From Cyclaneusma minus (taxonomy: Eukaryota; Ascomycota; Leotiomycetes; Marthamycetales; Marthamycetaceae): a stretch of DNA of 64,000 bases. The first letter of the stretch is position 1, and the number at the start of each line of letters is the position of its first letter. Positions 14,501 through 25,532 of this stretch are shown in pieces. The translations under genes and the position numbers were made by a program. The stretch spans positions 806,001 to 870,000 of the forward strand of contig JAKZHN010000007.1 in NCBI GenBank assembly GCA_037179335.1, read 5' to 3'. The notes beneath the pieces were generated by a model that saw only the letters and a list, made by a program, of their open reading frames with translations, did not search any database and was not told where the DNA came from.

Positions 14501-17500
14501 TTATTAATTAAATAGTCTTTTTTATTGCTATTAAAACTATTTATTAGCGGCTTAATAATAATATATATGTCATGCCTTTTAGTATCAAATATATATTAAA
14601 TATATAATTAAAATTTGCAATTTGGATATTAAAGTGGCAGAAATATATTAGCCCAATAATTATATTCTAAATTAATTTTATTACTAGCGATGTATTTGAA
14701 TGCTTTTTAAATTTTATAAATAAATTCACAAATAACCCGCTACTAATTAGAATATACTTTAATTTTATAATTTTTATATTATTTATTCTGCTTTATATAA
14801 ATTTATTTATATAGAAATTCTATATTTTAAAAATTACTATTAGTATTATTTTATTTATAGACTATATAACAATTGAATCATTCATTGGGGGTATTATATA
14901 AAATAAAGCTAGCTTTATAGCAAATAATAATCTTTTAAAACAATTAATTAACGAGATATTAAATAATATTTAAAATATTATTATTATTTCTATAATTAAT
15001 ATTGCTTTTTTTTCTTTTTATAATTGCGATTTTATTTATTAAGAATATTTGATTTATAATTATATTTATAAATTCCGGAATTATTTGGAAGCTTTTTGCA
15101 ATAATTAATTAATATTTGAAGAGATTATTTAATATAATAATATGGGAAATTTTAATATTTTTAAAAGCATGTTTTTAGCAATATTTGCGTTTAGCGTTCT
15201 CTTTGTATTTCAAATAGTATTAATGCAATTTAATATTGTTAAAAACAATTATTAGCCACGATTTATATATTATAAATATTTTAATAAAATCATTTTATAG
15301 CTTTTTCTAATTAATATTAAATTTATTAAAAAAGCTTAGATAATTAATAATTTCCTAATATTAAAAATACGCATATATAATATTAATTTATATTTATAAT
15401 TTTCACTGCTTTTCTATTTTTTATTAATAATTAATAGCTTGCTAAACTTTTGCTTTATTTTTTGGACTTAATTTAAAAAAATTCATATATTAATTTTAAT
15501 AATATTTAAATTTTTTATGATTTATATATTAAATATATAATATAGCTTGTATATTAACTGCAAAAATTATATAAAAGCCTTGCTAATAAAATAAATCTAT
15601 TTTAAAAATTAAAAAAGCAATGGCTAATTTAGGCAAAGCTTATTTTTAATAGCTATATATAAATGCATTTGCCAAAAAGCCAATTTTACTAAATTTTTAA
15701 ATTCAATTTTTTATTGCTTATATATATATTTTGATCGCTTAGTTATTTGCTGCCGCCATAATTTTTTCTTTTTTTTTCTTTTTTTTCAAATATAATATTA
15801 ATATTTTTTTAAATTTTTTAAAAAAGGCTTAATTATTCATAAAATTCATTAGGTCCGCTTTTTATAAATTATTAAAATCTGCTATTATAATATAAATCCT
15901 ATATAATATTGCTTTCAAATTCTGCTTTTTTAAAAATATATCTTTTAATTATTTTTTCGCAATGCCTTTAATATTTTAATCCTTTAAGCCATTAATGAAA
16001 ACCTTTATTAATATTTTTTTTTATATAAATCCTAGCGTATATTAAAAATTATAAGCTTAAATAAAATATTTGTTTAGGCTTTAAAAGCCTTACTTAAGCT
16101 TTTTTAAGCTATTATAAACTTTTATTAGATTTAATAAAGTATTTTCCTTGAATGAAAAATAAATTTTTAAATTTTTATATATATTATTCTAATTTTATTA
16201 TTTTAATTATTTGAAAAATTGAAAATAAACTGCTGCTTTATTTATATAATTAATTATTAATATTAATATTTTCGCTTTTGTAAATCTATTGGTATTTAAT
16301 TTTGCAAAACTTTGCTCCGCAATAAAAATAATAATATTAATAAAGATTTTAAGTTTTTTTATTAATAAGCTATAAAATTTAATAATATTAATATTTGCTA
16401 TACTTAATATATTATAAGAAACAATTTATATATTTATTAATTATTTTAAATTAAATATTTTATTTTTATTTTTATTAAAAAATCCAACTTTTAATTGTTT
16501 TTCTTATTTTTAAAGAATTTAAAAAATAAAAAGCTTTATTAAATTATAATTAATAATAATTCATTATAATAGCCTACAAATTCTCTTTTTAAGTTAAAAT
16601 TGTTTTTATTATTTTCTAGCTTTAATTATTTAATAATAATAAAAAGAAAACCCCTGCCTATAATAAAAAATAATATTAATAATATTTAAAAGAATATAAA
16701 ATATTTATATTGCCCTACTTTATTATATAAAATCTAGGCATAAAAAAGGCTTATATATAAAAGGGAAATAAAGTTAGATTAATTCTAAATTAAAAATGCC
16801 AATTTATTAAATTAAAATTAGCATTAAGGGCTTGGAATATATAGGAAAAATGGAATTTTTTAGTTAATAAAAAGCTGGATAAATTAGCTTTTTGGATTAA
16901 AATCGATATTAAATATAAAAGGTTTTAAATATAAAAAAAAAGCAAGATTAAATTAATAAGCGGGTTAAAATTGGTATTAAAAAAATTAAATAAACGGGTT
17001 TAATAAATGATTTAATATAATAAATAAGGAAAAGAAAAAATTTCCGGGAAGGCTTGTTTTTTTATATTTGTAAATAGGGGCTAATATTACTATTGCAATT
17101 AATTAATTCCGATTGCGAAATGCTATTTTTTTTATTAAATTTTATTAGTTTTGGTTTTTTAGGCAAATACGGGGTTTTTTAATTGTAGGGAAAAAGGTAT
17201 ATCCAATGCTTATATTTATTTTAAATAATTTAAAGAATTTTGTCCGGCAAAATTATATATATTAATAATATTTTTTTCGTAATTCTTTTCCTATATAATA
17301 TTCGTTTATATTTAATTATGGGTTTTATGGTTGTAATTATTATAAACGGGGTTTTTTATATTGGAATTTGAAGGCCGGTTATTATTGGTATTGGGAAATT
17401 TAAATTAGGGTTGGGGTTTGGGTTTGGGTTTGAATTAAAATTGGAATCGGGATCTGCGTTAGAATTGGGGTTAAATTATATTAAAGGGTTGTCGAGATTT

Positions 17501-17727
17501 TTTATAAATAGGGTTTGGGTTTTTAAATTGCTATTTTAAATTGGAATTGGAATTTGCGGTTAAATCTTCTAAAAAAAAACTTATTTATAGCTTATTTTAT
17601 ATTAGCAATCTAAGCGTTCTTAATTTGAATTTTATAAATAGGGTTTTTGCTATTAATGTTTTGAATTTATTGCTGGCGCTACGAAAAATCCTTGTTATAT
17701 TTATTCACGATATAAATCTTTATTTAT
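5593..17727. repeat. Large AT-rich block of decayed repeat DNA
   Basis: About 12 kb of A/T-dominated sequence with stops in every frame. Slightly richer patches exist near 9.26-9.42 kb, 9.6-10.4 kb and 10.9-11.1 kb. Near 17.40 kb there is a short run of GGGTTT-like units (GGGTTTGGGTTTGGGTTTG), too short to call telomeric. No protein can be reconstructed. I interpret it as nested, RIP-mutated transposons. Confidence 0.75.
9800..10190. repeat. Degenerate tandem repeat, about three units of about 120 bp
   Basis: A unit running from ATATGCTAAATTAA through a TTTTTTTAACCAGCTTTGC-like core to ATAGCTAATATATTATTA appears three times in a row (about 9849, 9973 and 10092), each time heavily substituted. 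The register is clear by eye but the ends are not. Confidence 0.5.
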
Positions 17728-17880
17728 TGCAGGGTATTATAAAGGCAAGGGAGCAATTAAAAAGTAGGCAAATACGTAAAATAATGGCGTATAAGAAAAG
17801 CTGGCTTAAGGCCAGCAATCCGAAGATATGGAGCCCTCTGCCAAGACGCGCTAGAGGTCGATGACTAATCATGCCATCTC
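17728..17880 (+). repeat. Island-border repeat, copy 2
   Basis: This is the partner of 5437-5592. Its right end overlaps the stop codon of the BTB gene starting at 18450, and the similarity trails off at about 17890. The left part of this copy carries the C-to-T changes while the right part (GGAGCCCTCTGCCAAGACGC) is the less mutated version. Confidence 0.85.
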
Positions 17881-18450
17881 AACAGTGTTGTCGTAGGCAC
17901 GCTGAAGATCCAATAGGCGTAGGTCGGCGGTCTTGTGAGGATACTTGGAGATGATGAAACGCATGACGATGTTCGCGAGTATCGGTGCCTCCAGTTTCTC
18001 ACAGAGGCCGTACAGACCAAAGATTTCTTTCCACTCCGGCGCCTCGCCTCCCAGATCATTGTCGTTGATGCAGAGTCGATAAAGCAACTTCACGAAAATA
18101 CCGAAGGTGCGTGGTGTCGTCAGCCGGCCGAGCTCCATTCCGTCGGTGTATTCGCCAATGGAAAGTAGCTGCTTGAAGTAGCCGGAGTAGAAGATGAGGA
18201 AGGATTTGTAGACGTGGAATTGCTGACGATCCGCTCCAACAAAAACAACGATCGTATTGCTTACGTCGCTTGAGCAGTGTTAGGGAGACCCATATTCTTT
18301 GCGCAAAAGAGGAGTCCTTACCTGAAGTCTGGAGGGTCTCTGATGGCCGGAGTAGAGACGGCTGCATTGGAGAGTCAGCGAACCAGCATCAGACCGCCGA
18401 CGGGCAGGTCGCGGAACAGACTCACCAGCGGAAGCTTGAGGATCGGCCAT
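17869..18450 (-). CDS. Small BTB/POZ domain protein, three exons, 154 aa
   Basis: Exons are 18426-18450, 18322-18361 and 17869-18268; both introns have GT donors (GTGAGT, GTAAGG) and AG acceptors, and the reading frame is kept. The product starts MADPQASAA, then PPDFSDVSNTIVVFVG, where FSD followed by alternating hydrophobics is the usual first strand of fungal BTB domains. FHVYKSFLIFYSGYF matches the BTB signature (FxVHKxxLxxxSxYF). The BTB fold occupies roughly residues 20-95, and a helical tail with LYGLCEKLEAPILANIVM follows. BTB domains mediate protein dimerisation and often Cullin-3 recruitment; the role of these short fungal proteins is unknown. No frame damage is seen, so the gene is probably functional. 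The stop codon lies inside the island-border repeat, so the 3' end may have been reshaped by that element. The gene is missing from a simple ORF scan because of its introns. Confidence 0.85.
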
Positions 18451-19808
18451 GATGTTCTGCAATGTACAAGTCAGTTGAAGTTGATCGAAGTTCAGGATGG
18501 AGTGTTGCGTACTGTTTGGGCTGCGCCGCGCGAATCTGGTTGTGTTGATGTGGGCTGGCACCTTGTTAAGAGGGCAGAGGACGAGTGCGCGTCGAAGAAG
18601 TCGACGCGTCGGGGAAAGCGACGATGGACTCAGGAACGCGAGTATATTTTTCAGAGTCTCAAGATACCTATGTGGGACTCGTGCCCTGGGACCTTAGTGA
18701 TTCAAGCTCTCGGTAGCGGGTGAGGTTCTTACACGTGATGCATGAGTTCTTTCCTCCTAGGGAGAGCTTTTCATCACTAAATACCTCAGCCCCCCACTCT
18801 CTGGCGTCAAGTTTTTGGAAATTCACTCAACAATTCATAGGCGATTCGTACTGACATCTACAGAACAAGAAACCGATATACTCATCACCAGAATTCCCAA
18901 CCAGGCCCGGTTTTCTCGAGAGCTCTTCACGAGTACATGCACACATCAAGCAAGTTCAGAGACAGGGCAAGATGAATTGATTGGTGGTCGAGACCCGACT
19001 ACTCTAGATCTCACGCGATGCTTTCAATGAGTTTTCGACCGCTATCATGAACAGTGAGCCATGATCGTCTCTCCCATCAGCTTCCTCCCAGTTTCTGCCT
19101 ATCGGTTCGTAACCATGCCTCCTATGCCTTCTTCCATATCTCCAAACAAAACATTCTTTTGACCGAACAAACACTGACTCTCAGTCAGCAGACAAAGGTC
19201 TCGAGAGGTTGGTCGGGAACTGAGAACCTTACATCGGGATGGAAACAATGCTCCCGCCTGAGCGGATTCTCGATTCTGACGCGCGAGCTTGCGGATGGGG
19301 ACGAGCTTGGGAATGGGGGCAAAAAACGGGTCTCACACCTCTCAAGCTCTCGGGAAAACCGCCGGACTTTGGGAGAGGGGCTGTCACCCTCCAATCCTGG
19401 GTGTGAGTTTGGTCAGGAGTCTCGGCGACTGGGATCATTCGAAGGTAACGACTCGAAGAAAAGCGCTCAGAGGTAACCGTCTCCTCCGAAAAATTAGGCA
19501 AAAGACACTACAATATCAGTGGAAGGGGCAAAATTTCATGCGCATGGGAAAGTTACAAATGTTTCCAGGAATTTGGAATCATGGAATCAGGTTGTGGGGA
19601 AAAAGAGAACACGCCGCGAGTCTCTGGAGAGCTTTTCATAAGTGCATATATAATTTACATCACTGGGTATCACGCACAAAAGGATCAAGCGGAAGAATGG
19701 TCATGCTTGTAAATTGGGAAGCACAAACAAACTACTAAGTAAGCTTTAGCTATGCAAGTGAAGAGCAAGCATGTGAGCTCAAGCCGTTCCTCCTCCTGTG
19801 CAAATGCC
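18451..19808. other. Intergenic stretch, no supported gene
   Basis: Several overlapping open frames exist on both strands (the longest is 19289-19738 plus), but none shows a domain, a consistent codon pattern or an exon model I would defend. A heat-shock-like or other promoter element could not be identified either. Confidence 0.5.
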
Positions 19809-20286
19809 TTAGCGGCGTTCTGATCTTTTCTCGCTGACTGCGAAGCGTGTCCAAGTTCCCGGGCCCCTTGCGGCGGTAATCGTCACGAAATGAGACCTGT
19901 CTCCCAAGAGGGCGGCGGTGGCCTCCACGTAGCATTCGCAGTAGTTACCGAGGATGCTTCCGAGAGCCAGGATAAGCTCGTCCTTGAACTCTTGTGGGTA
20001 GTGGCCCCAGTATTGCGCCGATCTCTCTTCCTTAGACCAGTCGTGGGCGAGATGGTCCACAACCATTGCTCGAAGCTTCGACCCTCTCGTACAGCTTGTT
20101 GATGGCCTTTGGCGTGATTGTGTCCCATTTTATCACCAATGGCCATGCGCACAAATACTACATCGTCACATTCTGAAGCACGGGTGCGCTGAAGTAGTCG
20201 CAGACGATCCAGAGGTCCCGGAGGATCGAGCGAGCGGCAGCGTAATCGTTCCAGAAGACAGACTCCACGCGTCCCCAACTGCCCAT
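19809..20286 (-). pseudogene. BTB-family gene, C-terminal part, broken
   Basis: Reading from 20286, the frame encodes WGRVESVFWNDYAAARSIL, then RDLWIVCDYFSAPVLQNVTM. This is the helical segment that follows BTB domains in this family (compare LLWDLWIVCDHFKARKLQN in the 33-kb gene). An in-frame TAG at about 20159-20161 interrupts it. The frame then continues YLCAW...KWDTITPKAINKLYE and must shift by one base near 20085-20095 before going on as RGSKLRAMVVDHLAHDW and QEFKDELILALG to the stop at 19809. The BTB fold itself is not found upstream. With one nonsense change and one frameshift it is most likely a pseudogene. The tail is clearly related to the fragment at 21887-22225. Confidence 0.75.
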
Positions 20287-20824
20287 GGTCTATCGTCTGT
20301 GTAACTCACGGGGAGATGCACATGTAGGCCATGACAACGTTCTGTGCATTGAATCCGTTCTGAAGCAATTTGCTTGTGGTGATATCCGTTAGCCGTTGAT
20401 GTCTCGATATTGACAGAATGTTTGTAACGGAAGTGACCCCATCTGAAGAATAGCATAGGAATACCGATCCATCCGCATAGTCTCGTGTATCAATCGAACC
20501 AAGTTAGGGCCATCCATCGCCTTCTTGCTTGTAAAATAGCTATCGACTTCCAAGTATCCGCTGGTATCTCTTTTAAAGAGACTGGGATTGGTTGAAGGAG
20601 GCGAGACTGCTATTCGACAGTGAAAGGAGACTGCTGTTCGGCAGTGACAGGGACTTTCACGTCGCCGGTATCCATGAGCTGAGTAGCGAGGGCTGTCACA
20701 ACGAGGGTTTGCGGCTTCTTTTTCGCTTATTCGAGGGCGAGGATGACCCAGAATATGAATTCGAAAACAACTTTAAAGGCAAGCGTAATCAATATTTATG
20801 TACAGATTATATAGTCTAGCTCCT
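20287..20824. other. BTB-like scrap and unassigned sequence
   Basis: On the minus strand at about 20320-20345 a short frame reads QNVVMAYMCIS, which resembles the LQNVTMxYLCAW segment of the adjacent pseudogene and may be a scrap of a tandem copy. The rest (20460-20820) holds a small plus-strand frame with an internal near-duplication (CTGCTATTCGACAGTGAAAG / CTGCTGTTCGGCAGTGACAG). No gene is supported. Confidence 0.35.
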
Positions 20825-20900
20825 CACATGCAAGAGAAAGGAGGAAGGTGATCAAAAATCAGTGTATTGCAGGGCACAGCTAGCAAAGCTAGCTCCAGCC
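20825..20900 (+). repeat. Inverted copy of a transposon end
   Basis: TCACATGC...AAAAATCAGTGTATTGC(A/G)GGGCACAGC(T/C)AGC here is the reverse complement of 25430-25525, the right boundary of the AT-rich element at 22.3-25.5 kb. Similarity stops at about 20900. It is either a solo end or a truncated copy of the same element in inverse orientation. Confidence 0.75.
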
Positions 20901-21141
20901 ACCGGGGGTCTCTTTTTACATAATATGGTTATGTTATAATGGATAAAAGAGCTCATATAACGTGTAGCAAGGCTAGAAACGAGCACGTAAGGGCTGGAGC
21001 TGGCTTGACTGGCTGTAAGCTATATAAGGAGCGAACTAGACTAGAACTAAGCTATGTAAGGTGGATAGGGAGGAAAAACTAAAGTCGCAGCTGATTAGAA
21101 ACTCTGTCTTAAAGCTGTAGAAGCTGGATTCGCAGAGATTT

Positions 21142-21230
21142 CGTGGTTGAGGTGTTGTGGGTGGCCCGTGGGAGCCCCACTGGCTAAGCGAAGCACCCTG
21201 GCCGGCGGCCCCCTGGCCACCTCAACCACG
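21142..21230. repeat. Inverted repeat, perfect 13-bp arms
   Basis: CGTGGTTGAGGTG (21142-21154) is exactly reverse-complemented at 21218-21230, with a GC-rich spacer of about 63 bases that can fold further (GTGGG...CCCAC). It sits in gene-poor sequence and could be a small transposon relic or a transcribed hairpin. The flanks 20900-21140 and 21231-21886 hold no supported gene. Confidence 0.6.
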
Positions 21231-21886
21231 TGACGGTCAGCTGCCTCCTCACCACCATATAACCACATCATATAAAGTTTAGACATTACGTGATTTTCTA
21301 TAACATTTTCGAGATTGCGTGCACATATTGAGGAAATTCAGGACCGGGTAACGAAAGCCATTTCATGAACGAGTCTACCGACTCCTGCATCTGCAAGAAT
21401 GCTTCCAGAACTTTTCCTGGTCTGCCGCGCAAGCCGGAGAGAAACAACTTCCGTTAATGCCTGAAGACTTCCTTCGACCCCATCTGACGGCAGATAGAAT
21501 GCCAGTGTGTCTCATGAAAGCTTAATAGACTTGGAACTGGAAAGCGGCGGTGTCCATGGGAATAGATTCCATCAAGTCAGGAACGAATTGGGATCCACAA
21601 CATAGTCTGGGAGAGAGCAGGAGAGGTGGAATTGAGCCGCGGACTTGGAGCCATGCTGCCGGACGACGTGTTGCCAGAGGTAGAGAGATTCGGAGGTACT
21701 GTGATGTTGTGGAGAGGGATGACGACGTTTTGATTGCTGGGAGAGTACTTGCGGCTCTTGGAGGTTCCTGAGCATGGGAATGGCTTCCTGGACATGGGGG
21801 AACATTCCCCGGAGTCAAAAAGCCTTTAAATGCGCTAGCCAGGCTTGTTGGAATCTTCGTAGAGGTCGAAATGCCGTGAGGGGGCC

Positions 21887-22225
21887 TCAACGGCTGTCTG
21901 AAATGCGCTCGTCCACTGCGTACCTCTTCCATTTCGACCTAGTATCTGCCCACCGCAAGTTCGGATCGTCGCGAGGCACCGCCATGTATTTTCCCATAGC
22001 AACCATGAGCTCGTCTTTGAATTCGGATGGAAATCGGTTCAGGAAAGGGGTAGCTTTGGCTGCGTGCTCCGGCCAGGTCTGGGAAAGCTGGTCCACGACA
22101 AATTGTCGCAGTTCCGATCCGACTACCGTTGTGTTCTTGAGTGCCTTTGGCGTAACTGTATCCCATTGCGTGACCTTGCCCTCCCACATGTAACACATCG
22201 CGATATTTGATATTGGTATATGGTA
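21887..22225 (-). pseudogene. BTB-family gene, C-terminal fragment
   Basis: The frame reads NIAMCYMWEGKVTQWDTVTP, then KALKNTTVVGSELRQFVVDQ and FPSEFKDELMVAMG before the stop at 21887. It is collinear with the tail of the 19.8-20.3 kb pseudogene (YLCAW, KWDTITPKAI, GSKLRAMVVDHL, FKDELILALG). Upstream of the NIAM segment the similarity ends, within about 100 bases of the AT-rich element that begins near 22316, so the N-terminal BTB part is missing. What remains is open, but without the domain core it is best called a truncated copy. Confidence 0.7.
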
Positions 22226-23254
22226 GGGAGGGCAGCTGACCCGCGTCACGTGGTTTGGTGAGGCTGGCCGTCGTCGGCCAGGGATCCACTTAGCCAGTAT
22301 AGCTAGCGGTATGGGGCCGCAATTTTACTAAACCACGAAAAATCTTTGCAATGCCAGTTTAAAATTTTTATAGCTTTAAAGCAAAGATCGCGGTTAATTA
22401 TAGCTTTTAATTTTATTTAATTATTAATTATTCCTTTTAAAAATCGCTAAAACAGCCTATATAATTTAATTTACTAATAAAACGGCATTAAATTTTAATT
22501 TTTTTAATTTGGATTATCCTTTTAAGCGATTATATTGCAAAGCAATTGCTTGTTTTTTAAAAAAAACGCCTAACTATATAGCCAATGCTAATAACGCAAG
22601 GTAATTTTTAAAAAGAAATCGCTATTTAAAATTTCCGATAGGCCAAGACCTTTAATTGAAATTATTTTGAAATTTATAATAAAATATAAAAAAAGAAGCT
22701 GGAAATAAAAATAAAAATAAAAATAGAAATATATTTTGCAGCTAGCAGCCAAGCGCTAGCGGGCTAAATTTAATATAATAAAATTTGCCGCTTTTGCAAG
22801 CCAATTTTAAAGCAATTGAAATAATAATAAGCAATATTTTTTTTAAATTTTAAATTTTTTATTGCAAATTTCCTAGTATTGAAAATAAAACCATTTGGCA
22901 AGTTCTTTAATATAAATTTAATATTTATTTTCTATACTATTTAAATATTTGTTTTCTTATTAATTTAACGCTTTATATTAAAACCACGCTTGCTATATAT
23001 AATAATATAATTATTTTAATATTAATAAATAGGAATTAAAAGGCCTTTAATTATATATTAAAAATTTAATCCGCCTTTTTTTTAATATAGGCTTAAATTT
23101 ATTATAAATAATATATTCAAATTGCTATAAAATTATAATTTTATTTAATTAATTTTTATATTTAAATTTTTGTTATTTATTAGTATTTTATTTAAAAAAA
23201 ATTGAATGCGCTATTAAGATTTATAAACGGGCTTTAATTGCTAAATTAAATAAA

Positions 23255-23509
23255 TTGGAAAATTGGAAATTAATCCAGAAATTTATTGGATTTTTTTATA
23301 GCTATATTAGGTATATTAAAGCAAAAAGTTTTTTTAGCTTTAAATTTAATAATAGAAATTATAACATTAAATTGTTTATTTGCTATAAATATAATAATAG
23401 CAATTGCAATTATAATTATTGCAAATGCAAATATAAATGCTTTATTTATAATAAAAAATACCTAGCAATTAAATACAAGTTTAAAAAAAGCAAAAAGCTT
23501 AAAATATAA
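23255..23509 (+). other. Open frame with cysteine cluster inside the element
   Basis: An 84-residue A/T-rich frame contains ICYKYNNSNCNYNYCKCKYK followed by CFIYNKKY. The spacing resembles the C-x-x-(W/F)-N...C...C-(K/R)-(Y/F)-(K/R)-H-x-C-x-x-C cluster found in gag-like or replication proteins of some fungal transposons, with histidines and cysteines apparently replaced by mutation. This is a weak motif match only. Confidence 0.3.
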
Positions 23510-24929
23510 AATTATTATTGCATTGGCATTGCTAATAATATCCGCTAGTATATTATTGGTATAAAATTTTTGCATACTTTTTTATTATTATTTTCGCCAA
23601 TAAACAATTTTATAATATTACTGCCAATTAATATTTATATATTGCTGCTAATTAATATTAAATAATTGCTGCTAGCCGATTTTATTTTTATTTTCGCTAG
23701 CAAATAATTCTATAATATTATTATTAATCAATATTATTAAATAATTGCCGCTAGCTAATTATATATTGCTATTGCTAATTAATACGTTTAAATTTATACT
23801 ATTAGCAGCTTTATTTTTGTTTTTGGGAAATTATATTTATATATTTGCGTTATTATAATCCAATATAAATTCAAAATTTAAAACATTTTCTCCAATTTAA
23901 TTATTTAAATTTTCCCTTTTCCTATTTTATTCCCTAATTTGGTACCGCTTATTATGCTTATACTTTGGGGAATTTTCCTTTTTTTATCGTATTTTAAAAT
24001 ATAAAGCTTTTTTTAAATACAATAGCCCAAAATAGCATAGTTTTACAAAAAACCTTTATTTAGCCAAATTGGCTTCCGAGGTTTTTAATAAAAAGGTCCA
24101 AGCCGATTTGGCTTCTGGCTAAATTAAAAAAGTATTATTAAACCAATTTCCTTTTATATTTTTTTCGCTCAATTTAATACCCAAGGAATTTTAAAGCACA
24201 AATAGCTAAAAATTAATTTATTATTATTTCTTTTAAAAAAAAATATATATTATTAAAAAGTCACTATGTTTTTTATATTATTTTTCAGAATTTTTTAAAA
24301 ATAATGGTTAAAATAAAATATAGCTATATATTGGTTAAATAAAATATAAAAAATACCTTTTATATAATTTTAATAGCCTTTTTTTACCAATAGCTTTTTG
24401 GCTTTATATGGAAAAAACATATATATATTAAAACGGTTTTTTCTTTTAGCTTTACTATTGCTTTATTTATTTTTAATTTATTTGCAAAAGCTTAAAAATA
24501 AATTTTCAAATTATAGCTTTCCGGCCCCGCCGCTTTTTATTATTTAAATAATATTTTTTTTGTTTTTATTTTTTTAATAAAAGAAAATTAGATTACGTTT
24601 TATATAATATTGGGCATTTAATAAAATACTAAAAAAAGGATTATAATTAAAATTTTGAAATTAATAATAAATACTATAATTATAATTTAATGTGGCTATA
24701 GCGTTTGCAAAAAAGCCGCTTCCTGCGCAATTAATATAGGGATACCAAAGTCTAAAATCCAATGCATTGGCCGCTAAAGCTTTAATGCAATAAAGCGCTA
24801 TTGCAAATATAATTTAAAATCCAGATTTTAATTAAGCCTTTGCTTTTTTATAAACCGCTCTTTGTTTTTTTAAGTTAAAAAAATTAGTAATTAATCTTTT
24901 TTAGGCATAGCCTTCAGCGCTTTATTTAA

Positions 24930-25492
24930 ATTTGGCCGGTTAAGCTAGCTATTTTAATTTAAAAGCCGCTATTTAAAATAGCAATTATATATCGCTAATT
25001 ATATAGGCTTTGCTTAAAAGCCTTTTTAACGCTAAAATAGCCAATTTTGCTAGCTATGCCCCGTAATGTATTATTATTATTATTATTATTATTTTATATA
25101 TATAATATTAATATATAATAAAAAGGGCAGCTAATTTGCATTATATAATTTAATAAAGCTGGCTATTATTAGCTAGAAATTTATTTAATTAATATAGCTA
25201 ATAATATAAAGCCGCAATTTTATTAAATTATAAATCTTTTTGCAGTGCCAATTTAATTTTTTTATAATTTTAAAGCAAAAATTGCAATTAGCTATAATTT
25301 TTAATTTTCCTTTCTCCCGCCTTATATAATTTTAATTTAATTATATAGCCTTAGCCGATTAAACTAGCTATTTCAATTTAAAAGCCGCTATTTAAAACAG
25401 CGATTACGTGCCGCCAGCCACGTAGGCTTTGCTTAAAAGTCTTTTTGGCGCTAAAATAGCCAGTTTCGCTGGCTGTGCCCCGCAATACACTG
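24930..25492. repeat. Direct repeat pair of about 140 bp
   Basis: GGTTAAGCTAGCTATTTTAA (about 24935) through AATAGCCAATTTTGCTAGCT (25070) is repeated as GATTAAACTAGCTATTTCAA through AATAGCCAGTTTCGCTGGCT at 25350-25485. The second copy keeps C and G where the first has T and A (CGTGCCGCCAGCCACGTAGG against ATATCGCTAATTATATAGG), so copy 1 is the more mutated. Confidence 0.8.
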
Positions 25493-25532
25493 ATTTTTAA
25501 TTACCATTTCCTCTCTCTCCGCATGTGACGAC

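Larger units (their letters stand above)
22316..25492. mobile_element. AT-rich, decayed transposon or nested repeats
   Basis: The left end (CCGCAATTTTACTAAACCACG..., 22316-22440) matches 25213-25340 directly, including GCAATGCCA/GCAGTGCCA and TTTAAAGCAAA. The segment 24930-25077 matches 25350-25492 directly. The right boundary (GCCCCGCAATACACTG) recurs in inverse orientation at 20825-20900. The repeated ends flank stop-filled A/T-rich DNA. The element could be an LTR-type or an inverted-repeat element with nested copies; the class is not settled by what I can see. It separates two BTB gene fragments and ends 40 bases from the stop codon of the 25.5-kb gene. Confidence 0.65.

Noticed and set aside
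17400..17440. GGGTTTGGGTTTGGGTTTG run, possible telomere repeat
   Set aside because: Three units only, not TTAGGG, and embedded in AT-rich DNA; a microsatellite is enough.
19289..19738. 149-codon plus frame as a gene
   Set aside because: Residue composition is Trp/Arg/Gly-rich and irregular, there is no domain, and competing frames of similar length exist on both strands.
21522..21932. 136-codon minus frame as a gene
   Set aside because: It begins within the BTB tail in another register, is Ser/Pro/Thr-rich, and has no recognisable domain.
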